64,000 nt of DNA from an uncultured Draconibacterium sp. (lineage in GTDB: Bacteria; Bacteroidota; Bacteroidia; Bacteroidales; Prolixibacteraceae): NCBI RefSeq assembly GCF_963675065.1, contig NZ_OY775906.1, positions 1,714,001-1,778,000 on the forward strand, given 5' to 3'. Within the stretch, counting starts at the first letter, position 1; every line of letters begins with the position of its first letter. Positions 44,140 to 54,203 of this stretch are shown here, piece by piece. The notes below the pieces were generated by a model, which made no database searches, had not been told where the DNA came from, and saw nothing but the letters and a program-made list of their open reading frames with translations. A program made the position numbers and the translations under genes.

Positions 44140-44854
44140 GATTCAGGTATTTTTCTATTAATTGTTGTAAATAAGCCGGATAAGTTTCCCCTTCAGCTGT
44201 TCCGCTTCCTTTTACTTTCGAGCCAAAGGTTATAGAGTCGCCAAAGCACAGCACCTTATCCCCTTTTTCAAACAGTTTGTTTTTTTGCAAAAACTGAAAT
44301 ACATTTTCAGCAATAAAATGATAGCCCAAAGCTGTTGGGTGAACACCATCGCGATAACCACTGTTTTGAGGGTTCATAATAAACAGGTCTTGGTTATGTT
44401 GGGGCAAATTTAAATTCAGAAATTTTTGATAAATATCGATATAACCAACTTGCTCTTTCTTTGCTATCCGAGTAATAATCTGCCTTACAGAGTCTAATTT
44501 CACATTTGGTATTTCGTGAAATAATTTTCTATCGTGGCGTTCGAATAAAAAAACGGAATCGACAGGAGGTGGTGCCATTAAAATTACCTGAGCACTGTTT
44601 TGTTTTAGTTTTCGTACAATTTCGGAAAGATTAGATGCATACGTTTTGTACGATGCCATTTTTTTTGAATTTAGCATATCGTTGGTTCCTACCATTACAA
44701 TTACTAAATCTGGGTTGAGGCTTATAACATCCCGTTCAATCCGGGCAAGTAAATCGGTTGATGTATTACCGGCAACTCCGGCATTAATAACCTGTGCATC
44801 AACATTTATTAACACAGACACGAATAATACTATTAACTGAAAAGCCCTAAACAT
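44129..44854 (-). CDS. Circularly permuted SGNH/GDSL esterase
   Basis: A 241-residue secreted protein with signal peptide MFRAFQLIVLFVSVLINVDA. All SGNH blocks are present but in rotated order. Directly after the signal peptide comes block II (VINAGVAGNTSTD, Gly29), then block III (VGTNDM, Asn58), block V (DGVHPTALGY, Asp169 and His172), and only at the C-terminus block I (VLCFGDSITFG, Ser207) with its usual GTAEGETYPAYLQ continuation. In ordinary SGNH enzymes block I is N-terminal and runs straight into the block II sequence. The catalytic set is complete, so an active esterase is expected. The gene overlaps the DUF1961 gene by 11 bp and follows the FAD oxidoreductase by 6 bp. Confidence 0.88.
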   Translation of the reverse strand: MFRAFQLIVLFVSVLINVDAQVINAGVAGNTSTDLLARIERDVISLNPDLVIVMVGTNDMLNSKKMASYKTYASNLSEIVRKLKQNSAQVILMAPPPVDSVFLFERHDRKLFHEIPNVKLDSVRQIITRIAKKEQVGYIDIYQKFLNLNLPQHNQDLFIMNPQNSGYRDGVHPTALGYHFIAENVFQFLQKNKLFEKGDKVLCFGDSITFGSKVKGSGTAEGETYPAYLQQLIEKYLNHEK

Positions 44855-44860
44855 TATTTG

Positions 44861-46525
44861 CTATTTATTTGAAATATCCAGAATCTGTCCTGCCGCATGA
44901 AGCTGATCTGCCAATTCATGGTAATCAACTTCGTGTAAATCCACACCTTTCTCCATTGCCATGCCCGCTAAAACACCGGCACTTTGCCCCAGCACCATAA
45001 ATACGGGCTCCATACGAATAGAACCAAAAGCAATATGAGAACTTGATACTGCGGTAAGTACTAACAAGTTTTTACACTCTTCGCGCTTTGGCACAATGGT
45101 TCCCAAATGAATCTGGTAGGGCGCCGGAGGTTCAACACCCAAGTCGCCTTCGTTTTGCACATAACCTTCTTCTGTAATATAACGCTGGGTATTGTGCGAA
45201 TCCATTGCATACGAGCCCATCCCAATAGATTTATCAACGGGCTTTTTACCCAGAATTTCGTTATCTGTCATAACAAACTCTCCGAGCATACGGCGTGCTT
45301 CGCGCACATAAATCTGGTAAGGCCAGTGGTTGTTATCCACAAATTCGTCTTTTGCCAGGCCCCATTTTCTCATTTTCAACCGTAGGTTTTCCGGTACACT
45401 TTCGTCGGTACACCAGAAATACAGCAGGCCTTGATGGTAATCAATGTGTTCCTGAAGAATTACTTTACGTTCTTCGTACGATGCTTCGGGGTAATCGTAG
45501 TTCATACCGATATTGTCGGAGCTGAAAGGACCAACATTGTTTACATCGCGTTTGCCGTTGGGAATTTTACCACCGCCAAACATAGAATGACGTCCGGCAC
45601 GGAAAACCCGGCGCAGCAACTCGTATTGTGCAGGGTCATAATTTTCAGGTTTTTCGAAAGGCACGTAATTTCCTTCGGCATTAGTCGTACAAAGTCGGTA
45701 GTTATAAGCCTGAATGCGTTTGTCTCCTGAACCATTTTCGCCCGGAGGCTCGGTAGAAATACGGGGCAAAACACCACTAGATGGATCGCCCGGTATTACA
45801 TAAGGGCTGATATTTAACTGTTGATGGTGAAAGTTATGACCGTGATGAAAAACACCTTTTTGTACGCCATTCCAGGTTTCGTTGTACACGCTATTGGCTT
45901 CGCGGCCAACATGATAATTCACCCCGGCCGCTGCCATGAGGTCGCCTTCGTAAGTGGCGTCCATAAAAATTTCGGCTTCAAATTTCTTACCACTTAACAT
46001 GGTAATTGATTTGATTTTTCCATCTATGACTTCAACGCCGTTTTCGCGGTCGAGCCATTCATCGCGAAGAATAGTGATGTTATTTTCGGCTACAAATTCT
46101 TCAAAAATATTTTCGGCTACATGTGGCTCAAAAGTCCACATGGTTTGCATGCTGTCGTTAATGGCTGTGGTACCCTGCCCCTGGTTGCCGTATTCACTGC
46201 GTGGCTGCCATTTCCAGGCTTCATCGTTTTGATAATGCAGGTAAACACGATGGTAAAACTCGCGCGAAAGGCCGCCAATTACACTTTTATCGCCCACATC
46301 GGTATAACCAAGACCACTTGCTGATAGGCCGCCAATGTGTTTTTCGGGGCACACAATAAGCACATTTTTATCCATTTGCGCCAACTGCACCGCTGCAGTA
46401 ATGGCTGCTGATGTTCCTCCATAAATTACCACATCGGGGTGATTGGCTTTGTTGGATTGTTTTACTGCGCAGGCCCAAACGACCAAAAACGCTAGAAATA
46501 TTGCTGCTAATTTTATTTTTTTCAT
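44861..46525 (-). CDS. FAD-dependent oxidoreductase, lipoprotein
   Basis: A 554-residue lipoprotein (lipobox VWAC, Cys19) of the FAD_oxidored type (PF12831). The dinucleotide-binding motif is VVIYGGTSAAITAA, followed by HIGGLSASGLGYTDVG and EIFMDATYEGDLMAA; the C-terminal FAD contact region is SSSHIAFGSIRMEPVFMVLGQSAG. The paralogue at 1-1176 has the same motifs. Such exported flavoproteins occur widely in Bacteroidota PULs without known substrate. Oxidation of a monosaccharide or of an unsaturated uronate is a guess. It sits between a GH29 gene (23 bp) and the permuted SGNH gene (6 bp). Confidence 0.88.
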   Translation of the reverse strand: MKKIKLAAIFLAFLVVWACAVKQSNKANHPDVVIYGGTSAAITAAVQLAQMDKNVLIVCPEKHIGGLSASGLGYTDVGDKSVIGGLSREFYHRVYLHYQNDEAWKWQPRSEYGNQGQGTTAINDSMQTMWTFEPHVAENIFEEFVAENNITILRDEWLDRENGVEVIDGKIKSITMLSGKKFEAEIFMDATYEGDLMAAAGVNYHVGREANSVYNETWNGVQKGVFHHGHNFHHQQLNISPYVIPGDPSSGVLPRISTEPPGENGSGDKRIQAYNYRLCTTNAEGNYVPFEKPENYDPAQYELLRRVFRAGRHSMFGGGKIPNGKRDVNNVGPFSSDNIGMNYDYPEASYEERKVILQEHIDYHQGLLYFWCTDESVPENLRLKMRKWGLAKDEFVDNNHWPYQIYVREARRMLGEFVMTDNEILGKKPVDKSIGMGSYAMDSHNTQRYITEEGYVQNEGDLGVEPPAPYQIHLGTIVPKREECKNLLVLTAVSSSHIAFGSIRMEPVFMVLGQSAGVLAGMAMEKGVDLHEVDYHELADQLHAAGQILDISNK

Positions 46526-46548
46526 TTATTCTTATTTTTCATTCATTC

Positions 46549-48282
46549 TTAATTAAGAGGTGTCATCACCACCTCTTTTAAATTAATTGGCTGCCATGCA
46601 CCCATCACCGGTTTAAACATAATTTTATAAGAACCAGCCTCTTTAATTTCAAATGTTCCGATTTCCAAAGGCTTGAAATCATCGTAACTTGGAGTTGCCG
46701 CAATCTTTACGGTTTTACTTTGTCCGTTAAGCTCAACCATAAATTCAGAAGCTTCAGGACCTGCTGTTGATGCGGTAACTTGAAATTTACCTGGTTTTTC
46801 AACGGAGAAGGTCCAGTATACTCTTTCCTGTTCATTGGTCCAGCTTCCTACGCAATCTTTCGAGCTGTTATATCTAACGCCGATTCCCTGCATATTTTCA
46901 AACTCGGCGCTCTCGGTCATAAAAGCTACCACGCCATTTTCGTCCTGTCCAAATGGTTTTGGTTCAATGGCGTCTGGTGCATCTGCCAATTCCAAAACAA
47001 TAACCGAGTTTATTTTGTCGGGAGCATCACCTGAAAGCTGAACAGTCAAGCCCTCTTCGCCGGCCTTGGTTTTAAATTTCTTTGAACCATTGGTTAACAA
47101 AGAAGCTTTTGCCGATTTATTGCGGATTGGCACAGTAATTTTTCCGGCTTCCCAATCGAAAACATGAAGGTAAAGTTTCGTGTTACCATCTGTTTTTTTC
47201 ATGGTAATGTAGCCCCAATCTACCTTGCTACAAGGGCTGGCCTGGGTTTTGTAAATGGCTTCGCTGTTTTTTGCCATCCAGGCACCAATGCCTTTCATGC
47301 GCTCAACGGCCTTTGGCGACAAGGTTCCCAAACAAGTTGGACTTACATTTAACAGGTAGTTACCACCCATGCTGGCCGCATTGGCCAGATTGCCAATTAA
47401 GGTTTCCAGCGATTTAAAATTCTGGTCGTCGCTGCGGTAGCCCCAGCTGCCGCTAATGGGCTGGCAAAGTTCCCAGTATTTGTCTTCCGGCTTTTTCTTT
47501 GGCATGTGGCGTTCGTAGGTTTTATGGTCGCCGGGGTAATCTTCACCCAAACGGTCGTTGGTAATAATGGCTGGTTGCAAGGCAGTGGTAACATGGTGTA
47601 AACTATCCACAACCTCCTTTGACATAGCACGCGGCGTGTCCCACCAAAAAATAGCAATGTTACCATAATCGCTTAAAAGCTGGTTTACCTCCGGAAGTGC
47701 TTTTTCCATTACATAAGCATCGCTGCTAACGCGTTGCATGGTCTTATCCCAATTGTTTCCCATTCCGCCCGGGTGGCTCCAGTCTTGCGCCTGCGAATAG
47801 TAAAACCCAAACTTAATACCTTGTTTGGCACATTCATCGGCCAGTTCTTTCATTACATCCCGGCCAAAGGGTGTGGCATCCACCACGTTAAATGGATTGC
47901 TATCAGAATCGAACATGGAAAAACCATCGTGATGTTTCGATGTGATGACCATGTACTTCATTCCGGCTTCTTTTGCTAACCCTACAAACGTCTTAGCATC
48001 GAACAGTGTTGGATTAAAAAGGTCTGCATATTTTTGATACTCGCACAACGGGATCTTTCCCTTATTCATAATCCACTCAGCAGAGTTCGTTTGTGGTTCT
48101 CCTTTATAAAATCCGGCAGGAACCGAATAAATTCCCCAGTGAATAAACATCCCAAAACGGGCGTCGGTCCACCATTCCATGCGTTCTTCATCAGAAATCT
48201 GTTTTGATTTTGAAGAATTTTGCGCAACTCCTAAATTAATGAGTAGCGTAAATAATACCAGCGTTGTTAATAGTGTTTTCAT
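46549..48282 (-). CDS. GH29 alpha-L-fucosidase with C-terminal beta-sandwich
   Basis: A 577-residue secreted protein, signal peptide ending near GVAQ (residue 21). The GH29 barrel shows DARFGMFIHWG, TSKHHDGFSMF, YYSQAQDWSH and the nucleophile in IFWWDTP (Asp215). NLANAASMGGNYLLNVSP is the expected end of the barrel. After the usual C-terminal sheet domain (to about 460) there is an extra beta-rich module of about 115 residues (YNSSKDCVGSWTNEQ onwards) that looks like a carbohydrate-binding or DUF5077-type domain. It releases alpha-L-fucose; linkage is not readable. Confidence 0.92.
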   Translation of the reverse strand: MKTLLTTLVLFTLLINLGVAQNSSKSKQISDEERMEWWTDARFGMFIHWGIYSVPAGFYKGEPQTNSAEWIMNKGKIPLCEYQKYADLFNPTLFDAKTFVGLAKEAGMKYMVITSKHHDGFSMFDSDSNPFNVVDATPFGRDVMKELADECAKQGIKFGFYYSQAQDWSHPGGMGNNWDKTMQRVSSDAYVMEKALPEVNQLLSDYGNIAIFWWDTPRAMSKEVVDSLHHVTTALQPAIITNDRLGEDYPGDHKTYERHMPKKKPEDKYWELCQPISGSWGYRSDDQNFKSLETLIGNLANAASMGGNYLLNVSPTCLGTLSPKAVERMKGIGAWMAKNSEAIYKTQASPCSKVDWGYITMKKTDGNTKLYLHVFDWEAGKITVPIRNKSAKASLLTNGSKKFKTKAGEEGLTVQLSGDAPDKINSVIVLELADAPDAIEPKPFGQDENGVVAFMTESAEFENMQGIGVRYNSSKDCVGSWTNEQERVYWTFSVEKPGKFQVTASTAGPEASEFMVELNGQSKTVKIAATPSYDDFKPLEIGTFEIKEAGSYKIMFKPVMGAWQPINLKEVVMTPLN

Positions 48283-48379
48283 TATCTGTTTTTTATTTTT
48301 CTTATTCGCGCTGCTTATATTGCAATCATCTATATATTAAATAATTACCACAATCATTTTTCATGATTAAAGCAAATTA

Positions 48380-51088
48380 TTATTCAACAACGATTATCCC
48401 TTTCTGTCGGATATCACCACTCGATGCTCCAATTTGAATTTCAAAACTACCTGGTTCAACCATATAGTTTTGCTTCATAGGATCGTAATAACGTAAGTCT
48501 TCAATCGCTTTTAGCTTAAAAGCAACTGTTTTCGCTTCTCCTTTTTTTAGTGCAACTCGCTCGAATTTCCGAAGTTGCTTTAAAGCCATCCATTTTTCTG
48601 ACTCCACATCTTTCGTATAAAGTTGCACAACTTCTTCACCATCCAATTCCCCAGTATTCTGTACTTGTACCGAAACGATAAATTCACCATCCTGACTAAT
48701 TGAAGTCTTATCTATTTTTAGATTAGAATACTCAAATTTGGTATAGCTCAAGCCATGCCCAAATGGGTAAAGCGCATCTCCTGTATAATACCTGTAGGTA
48801 AACCCTTTGCCCGCATGCATATTGTAATCAGTAAAATCAGCCAATTCATCTGTTGATGAGTAAAAGGTAACAGGTAATCTGCCAGCAGGATTATAATCAC
48901 CGAATAAGACATCGGCAACAGCATCGCCACCACGTTGCCCGGGATACCAGGCCATGAGAATTGCATCCAATCCATTTTCTAACCCATCAAACGACATTGC
49001 ACTACCAGACATTAGGACAAATATTACCGGGGTTCCGGTTTCTTTCATGGCTTTTAACGCATCCATTTGGGTTTTTGGAAGTTCAATTTTAGTACGGTCT
49101 CCACGATTAAAACCGTCAATACCGGTTCGTCCTCCCATCTCTTCACCTTCCCATGTGGCATCCAGTCCACCTACAAAAATAGCAACATCGGCTTTTTTAA
49201 CATCGGCTAAAGTTTCTTTCGAAAGTTTGCTTGGATCTGTTTTCTCCTTCGCTTTTTCTTCCGGCGTAATCCATATCAGATTTACTTCTGCTCCCGATGT
49301 GTTATCATAAAATTCTAACTTAATATCATAGGCTTTCCCTTTTTCCAATTCAACATCTCCAAAGAATACTTCCTTGCCATGATTAAACCAACCATTAGCA
49401 ATGAGTTTACCATCAAGATAAAGCCTGCATCCATCATCTGATGATGCTCCTAAGCTATATTCACCAGTCATCGGAGCAACTAATTTCCCTGTCCAACGAA
49501 CAGAAAAATTGTCGGCATTAATAGCTTTATCGGCACTTATAATGCCTTGTGCCACATCGGTAGTCGTTGGTGATTCATTTCTCCCCCATTTAAATTTTAC
49601 TTCAGAATCTACTTTAACTAAAGCTGGCTCACCCTCCAAATTCATATTATTAAAATAGTGACCGGTTAATCCTTGTACTTTTTCGCCTTGCTCATCAATT
49701 GTAAATAAGTACTTGCTATCGACAACAGGATAGTCTCTTCCGTTTACATCATAAATCACCATTGGTACACCTTCGGAGTAAGTAACTTCGATGTTTTTGC
49801 CCACTGCATTCTTAATTCCATTAATTACCGTAACCGGATGGGACGGCGTGCCTGCATAATTTCCAAGCAAAGATCCCGGATTATCAGCATTTGGACCTAC
49901 AACAGCAATTCGTTTTATTTTGCTTTTATTCAAGGGAAGAACACCATCATTCTTCAGAAGTGTCATTGCTTTTTGCGCCATTTTCAAAGCAATTTCATCA
50001 TGTGCTTCGCAGTCATTCTTTTCAAAAGGAATTTGCGCAAAAGGAACCATTTCCGGTGGGTCAAACATTCCCAGTTTCATTCTGGCTAACATCAACCTAT
50101 AAACCGATAGGTCTAATTCACCTTCGTCAATATACCCCAATTCAATGGCCTTTTTCAACGCGGTTTGATAGACGCTTCCACAATTCAAATCACAGCCTTT
50201 ACGAACGCCTATTGCAGCGGCTTCTTCAGGGGTATTAACTATTTTATGAAATTTATGAATATCCCTTATCGCGCCACAATCTGAAACCACATAGCCTTCA
50301 AAGCCCCATTTATTACGAAGAATATCTTCTAACAACAACCAACTGGCACATGATGATTCTCCATCAACACGATTATAAGCCCCCATTAATGAATAAGCTT
50401 TTGCATCAACCATTAGATCTTTAAATGCGGGCAAATAGGTCTCCCATAAATCGCGGGCATTTGGTACTACATTAAATACATGTCGTTCAGGTTCTGGGCC
50501 GTTGTGTACAGCATAGTGTTTTGCTGTAGCAACTAATTTTAAATATTTAGGATCATCGCCTTGCAAACCTTTCACAAACTGAATGCCCATTTGTCCGGTT
50601 AGATAGGGATCTTCACCATAAGTTTCGTGCCCGCGTCCCCAACGTGGGTCTCTGAAAATATTAATATTGGGAGACCAAAACGTCAAGCCCCTGTATCTTC
50701 TGTAGTCATTATTTCGGAGTGCTTCGTGATGTTTTGCCCTTGCTTCATCACTGATAACGTCGGCTACTTGCTTCATCATATCAGTATCGAATGTTGCTGC
50801 CATACCAATGGCTTGAGGAAATACTGTTGCATTTCCTGCCCGGGCAACACCATGTAAAGCTTCGTTCCACCAATCATATTCTAATATACCCAAGCGAGGA
50901 ATCGCCGGAGCTTTGTTCCCTAACTGATCTATTTTCTCATCTAAGGTCATATGCTGAACTAAATCAGCGGCACGTGTCTCAAAATCAAGAGCCAAATCAA
51001 AATACCTGGGTGTTTCATCTTGTTTTGTTTGAGCACAAAGGGAGCCAAATGATAAAGTAAAAATTAGAAGTAGTAGACAAGTTTTCAT
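48380..51088 (-). CDS. Glycoside hydrolase family 3 beta-glycosidase with PA14 insert
   Basis: A 902-residue secreted GH3 enzyme (signal peptide to about residue 20). The barrel has ATVFPQAIGMAATFD, DPRWGRGHETYGEDP, ATAKHYAVHNGPE and the nucleophile in GYVVSDCGA (Asp270), resembling the xylosidase/arabinosidase branch of GH3. The second domain is interrupted at about residues 465-610 by a PA14 module (VQGLTGHYFNN, YSLGASSDDGCRLYLDGKL), which often narrows the active site or binds sugar. A fibronectin III-like domain ends the chain. Together with the GH39 next to it, this suggests beta-xylose in the substrate. The 97-bp gap downstream contains only a weak AT hairpin (48352-48368). Confidence 0.93.
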   Translation of the reverse strand: MKTCLLLLIFTLSFGSLCAQTKQDETPRYFDLALDFETRAADLVQHMTLDEKIDQLGNKAPAIPRLGILEYDWWNEALHGVARAGNATVFPQAIGMAATFDTDMMKQVADVISDEARAKHHEALRNNDYRRYRGLTFWSPNINIFRDPRWGRGHETYGEDPYLTGQMGIQFVKGLQGDDPKYLKLVATAKHYAVHNGPEPERHVFNVVPNARDLWETYLPAFKDLMVDAKAYSLMGAYNRVDGESSCASWLLLEDILRNKWGFEGYVVSDCGAIRDIHKFHKIVNTPEEAAAIGVRKGCDLNCGSVYQTALKKAIELGYIDEGELDLSVYRLMLARMKLGMFDPPEMVPFAQIPFEKNDCEAHDEIALKMAQKAMTLLKNDGVLPLNKSKIKRIAVVGPNADNPGSLLGNYAGTPSHPVTVINGIKNAVGKNIEVTYSEGVPMVIYDVNGRDYPVVDSKYLFTIDEQGEKVQGLTGHYFNNMNLEGEPALVKVDSEVKFKWGRNESPTTTDVAQGIISADKAINADNFSVRWTGKLVAPMTGEYSLGASSDDGCRLYLDGKLIANGWFNHGKEVFFGDVELEKGKAYDIKLEFYDNTSGAEVNLIWITPEEKAKEKTDPSKLSKETLADVKKADVAIFVGGLDATWEGEEMGGRTGIDGFNRGDRTKIELPKTQMDALKAMKETGTPVIFVLMSGSAMSFDGLENGLDAILMAWYPGQRGGDAVADVLFGDYNPAGRLPVTFYSSTDELADFTDYNMHAGKGFTYRYYTGDALYPFGHGLSYTKFEYSNLKIDKTSISQDGEFIVSVQVQNTGELDGEEVVQLYTKDVESEKWMALKQLRKFERVALKKGEAKTVAFKLKAIEDLRYYDPMKQNYMVEPGSFEIQIGASSGDIRQKGIIVVE

Positions 51089-51133
51089 ATTCTTTTGATT
51101 AAAATCCGTATTGAAATTTTACAATTAATTTTT

Positions 51134-52771
51134 CTAATTAATTTGAGTAATTAACACCACACTCCAGGGAGTAAGAGTTTGCTCAATTGTTAAGATTCCA
51201 TCCTGGCCAACAATTACAATTTCTGTTTTTAGCGATTCAGCATAGTCTTTCATTACTTTTACCTGCTCCCGGGTTGGTGGCTCGGGTTTACCCATGGCTT
51301 CCCAGTAGTTGTGAATATTGCCGTGGTCTTTATCCAGCGTTTCAATTTTAAACTGAGTGCCCGGTTTTAGGTTTTCAAGCGAAAAATTAAGTGGTTTTGA
51401 AGTTCCTTCCTCGCGTTTGTTTGTTCCGGCGGGAACGGAACCTTCGTATTCTTTTGGATAATTATAGGCCAGTGCTGAAACTTTTCCATTGCCCGAATTG
51501 CGGCTTACGAATAGGTAATCGTCTTTGTAGATTTTTTCGTCGCCCAACTGGTTAAGCATGCGGTAAGCGTGGTACGACGGTTTTACAATTCCCTGGAAAT
51601 TAATCATACCGAAACCTCCGTGAAAGATACTCGCAGCTCCGCCCTTTTCTTCAAAAATATCGGTAAAAGTCCAAAACGAAAGCGAATTGGTTAAGCCGAT
51701 GCAGTTGAGGTTGGTTTTAATGATATAAGCTGCCGGAGGTAAAAAGTCGTGCATGTCATCGCGGCTACTAGGGCTGGTATTCCATTCGGTTAAATGGATT
51801 TCGGCATTGGCATAAGGGCTTTTGTCCACAATGTTTTTAAGCCACTGCATGTCTAACTGGGCCGATTCTACAAAGCGGGTTAATCCTTTTCCTCTGCCGG
51901 TTTCCGGATTAAGGGCATAATCGGTTGGATAAGGGTGTGTTGTGATAAAATCGACCGGTAAATTTTCCTTTTCGCAAAATTCCAGGAAGGACTCAATCCA
52001 TACGCCATGCCACTCCAGGTCGTTAATATTTTCGGCAGAAAATGCTTTTTCTGATGCTTTGCGGTTTTCTATTTCTCCATCGAAACGCTCGTCGGGAACA
52101 AAGTTGCTGGTTGCCGGACCACCAATTTTCAGGCCTTCGTCAACCGATTTAACCGCCAGTGCCGATTGTTTGTACAGTTCGAAATATTGCGATTTGGTAC
52201 CGTGCCAAAAGAATGGATACAAATTCGGTTCGTTCCAAACTTCGAAATACCACGTTAACACTTCGTCAATTCCGTAACGGTCGACAACATGCCTGGTAAA
52301 GGCCTTTACCAGATCGTGCCACTGTTGGGCATAGTTTTCACCGGGAGTAACTTTTGCTTTCCACCAAAATACGGTTCTTGAATCTTCGGCAGCAAACTGA
52401 TTTGGAAAGAATGCCAATTCAACGAAAGGCTTTACGTTTAAATCGAGCATGCGGTCGAACAGGTCGTCGATGTATTGCCAGTTGTACACAATTTGGCCTT
52501 TATCTTCCAGCACTACAAACATATCTTCGTGAAACAGCCCGTGAAAACGGCAGTACTGGAACCCACAATTTTCCTGAACTTTCTCCAGTTGCTCGAGCCA
52601 GCCGGCACGCAGACCTTCGTTGGCGCGTCCTGCCCCTACACATTTGCTCCAAAAGTGCTCGAATTGTTCGCCATTTGCCTTTGCATCGATGGTTATTTTG
52701 TTTTGCGCATTTACAATCCCTGAAAACAGGATGATTACACAGATTAAAATTGTTTTTTTTAGTTGGTTCAT
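51134..52771 (-). CDS. Glycoside hydrolase family 39 (beta-xylosidase-like)
   Basis: A 545-residue secreted protein with signal peptide (cleavage near VNAQ, residue 23). The barrel has FQYCRFHGLFHEDM, the acid/base motif WYFEVWNEPN (Glu181) and the nucleophile motif IHLTEWNTSP (Glu329). The pattern LSFWTFTDIFEE and YHAYRMLNQLG is typical of GH39, followed by a C-terminal beta-sandwich. GH39 enzymes include beta-xylosidases and alpha-L-iduronidases, so either a xylose branch or an iduronate residue of a glycosaminoglycan-like chain is possible here. It is 11 bp downstream of a GH29 gene. Confidence 0.9.
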   Translation of the reverse strand: MNQLKKTILICVIILFSGIVNAQNKITIDAKANGEQFEHFWSKCVGAGRANEGLRAGWLEQLEKVQENCGFQYCRFHGLFHEDMFVVLEDKGQIVYNWQYIDDLFDRMLDLNVKPFVELAFFPNQFAAEDSRTVFWWKAKVTPGENYAQQWHDLVKAFTRHVVDRYGIDEVLTWYFEVWNEPNLYPFFWHGTKSQYFELYKQSALAVKSVDEGLKIGGPATSNFVPDERFDGEIENRKASEKAFSAENINDLEWHGVWIESFLEFCEKENLPVDFITTHPYPTDYALNPETGRGKGLTRFVESAQLDMQWLKNIVDKSPYANAEIHLTEWNTSPSSRDDMHDFLPPAAYIIKTNLNCIGLTNSLSFWTFTDIFEEKGGAASIFHGGFGMINFQGIVKPSYHAYRMLNQLGDEKIYKDDYLFVSRNSGNGKVSALAYNYPKEYEGSVPAGTNKREEGTSKPLNFSLENLKPGTQFKIETLDKDHGNIHNYWEAMGKPEPPTREQVKVMKDYAESLKTEIVIVGQDGILTIEQTLTPWSVVLITQIN

Positions 52772-52782
52772 CTTATCTTATA

Positions 52783-54165
52783 TTAATTTATTGTTCCTGT
52801 AATTTCAATTTTAATCACACTTGCCAGCTTATCAGGTGCTGCTTTGGGTAATTCTATCGTTAACCCATCTTCTGAATAAAAGGTTTCGAGCGATTTATCC
52901 GTTGCTATAAGGCTTGATTTAATAACGTCGTTTGTAATGCCTGGAATAACTAGTTTTCCATTTGCAGGCCAGTTAAACACCGAAAAATAAAGTGTAGTAT
53001 TTCCATTTTCCACTCGTTTTGTGCAACGGCCCCAATCAAATTTCCCAACCGGGCTCGAAGTAGTTCCATAAACAGCTTCGCCATTAACCTGTAACCATTC
53101 ACCCATTTCTTTCAAAAGCTCAACAGAGGGTTGACGGATTACGCCTTCGCCGGTTGGCCCAACGTTTAATAATAGATTACCGCCTTTGCTGGTAATATCA
53201 ACCAGGCTGTGCACCAATGAATCAGCCGATTTCCAGACATGGTCTTCTTTGTGGTAGCCCCAAATTTTACTGATGGTCATACAAGTTTCCCAGGGTTGCG
53301 GCTCCCCTCCTTTGGGTATTTTTTGTTCGCGCACAGCATAATCACCCAACTTGTTCCCTACACGTTGATTTACAATACAATCAGGATCGAGTTTTCGAAT
53401 TAAACCCAGCAATTCTGTACTTTGCTCTTTTGTAATTAATTCGGGTGTATCGAACCAAATAATGGCCGGCTTGTATTGTGTGATCAGCTCGGTAATCTGT
53501 GGTTTTACTTTTTCGCTGAAATAAATGGAGTAATCTTTCTTTTCCTCTTCGGGGAAATCCCACACATTGCTTCGCCAACCGTCAACCGAGTTACACTGCG
53601 GGTGATGCCAGTCGCGGCCCAACGAGTAATAAACACCAAATTTTATCCCCTGCTTTTTACAAGCTTCGTTCAATTCTTTAATTGGGTCGCGTTTCCAGGG
53701 CGTTTGTTTTAAAATGTTATAGTCGTGTGATGGACTGTTGAACATTGCAAAGCCATCGTGGTGTTTCGAGGTAATTACCAGGTATTTCATGCCTGCATTT
53801 TTGGCAATTTCTGCCCACTCATCAGCATTAAATTTTTCGGGATTAAATTCTGTAGCTATTTTTTCATATTCAGCAATGGGGATTTGCAGGTTACGCATCA
53901 TATGCTCTGAACGTCCGTCCTGCCCCTTCCAGAAACATCCATCCTGTGCGTAAAGTCCCCAGTGGATGAACATACCAAAACGTGCATCGCTCCACCATCC
54001 AAAGCGTTCTTCCACCACTTCAGGCGATTCGAGGTATTCCAGTTTGGCGTTTTCATATTTATCGCCAGTATCAATGGTGCCATCGGCATTTACTTGTGCA
54101 TATCCTTCTAAATGCAGAAATATTACACATAATATAAATGCAATTGTTTTTAGTTGTTGGTTCAT
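52783..54165 (-). CDS. GH29 alpha-L-fucosidase
   Basis: A 460-residue secreted GH29 enzyme without extra modules (signal peptide to about residue 23, GYAQ). Motifs are DARFGMFIHWGLY, TSKHHDGFAMF, YYSLGRDWHHPQC and the nucleophile in IIWFDTPE (Asp239); VDITSKGGNLLLNVGPTGEG closes the barrel. With the GH29-SGNH fusion and the enzyme at 46549-48282 it makes three divergent fucosidases in one locus, which suggests fucose in several linkages or with different neighbours. Confidence 0.93.
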   Translation of the reverse strand: MNQQLKTIAFILCVIFLHLEGYAQVNADGTIDTGDKYENAKLEYLESPEVVEERFGWWSDARFGMFIHWGLYAQDGCFWKGQDGRSEHMMRNLQIPIAEYEKIATEFNPEKFNADEWAEIAKNAGMKYLVITSKHHDGFAMFNSPSHDYNILKQTPWKRDPIKELNEACKKQGIKFGVYYSLGRDWHHPQCNSVDGWRSNVWDFPEEEKKDYSIYFSEKVKPQITELITQYKPAIIWFDTPELITKEQSTELLGLIRKLDPDCIVNQRVGNKLGDYAVREQKIPKGGEPQPWETCMTISKIWGYHKEDHVWKSADSLVHSLVDITSKGGNLLLNVGPTGEGVIRQPSVELLKEMGEWLQVNGEAVYGTTSSPVGKFDWGRCTKRVENGNTTLYFSVFNWPANGKLVIPGITNDVIKSSLIATDKSLETFYSEDGLTIELPKAAPDKLASVIKIEITGTIN

Positions 54166-54203
54166 GTAATTGTTTTAAAAAAAATTATCCAAATTACGGG
54201 CAC

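Noticed and set aside
44646..44840. Plus-strand open frames inside many of the genes, for example here and at 13506-14114 and 27205-27726
   Set aside because: They lie opposite long minus-strand genes with clear domains, have no recognisable motifs, signal peptides or spacing of their own, and look like antisense shadows.
48352..48368. Six-bp AT-only hairpin after the GH3-PA14 gene, considered as a terminator
   Set aside because: The stem (AATCAT/ATGATT) is too weak and no T-run follows on the minus strand.
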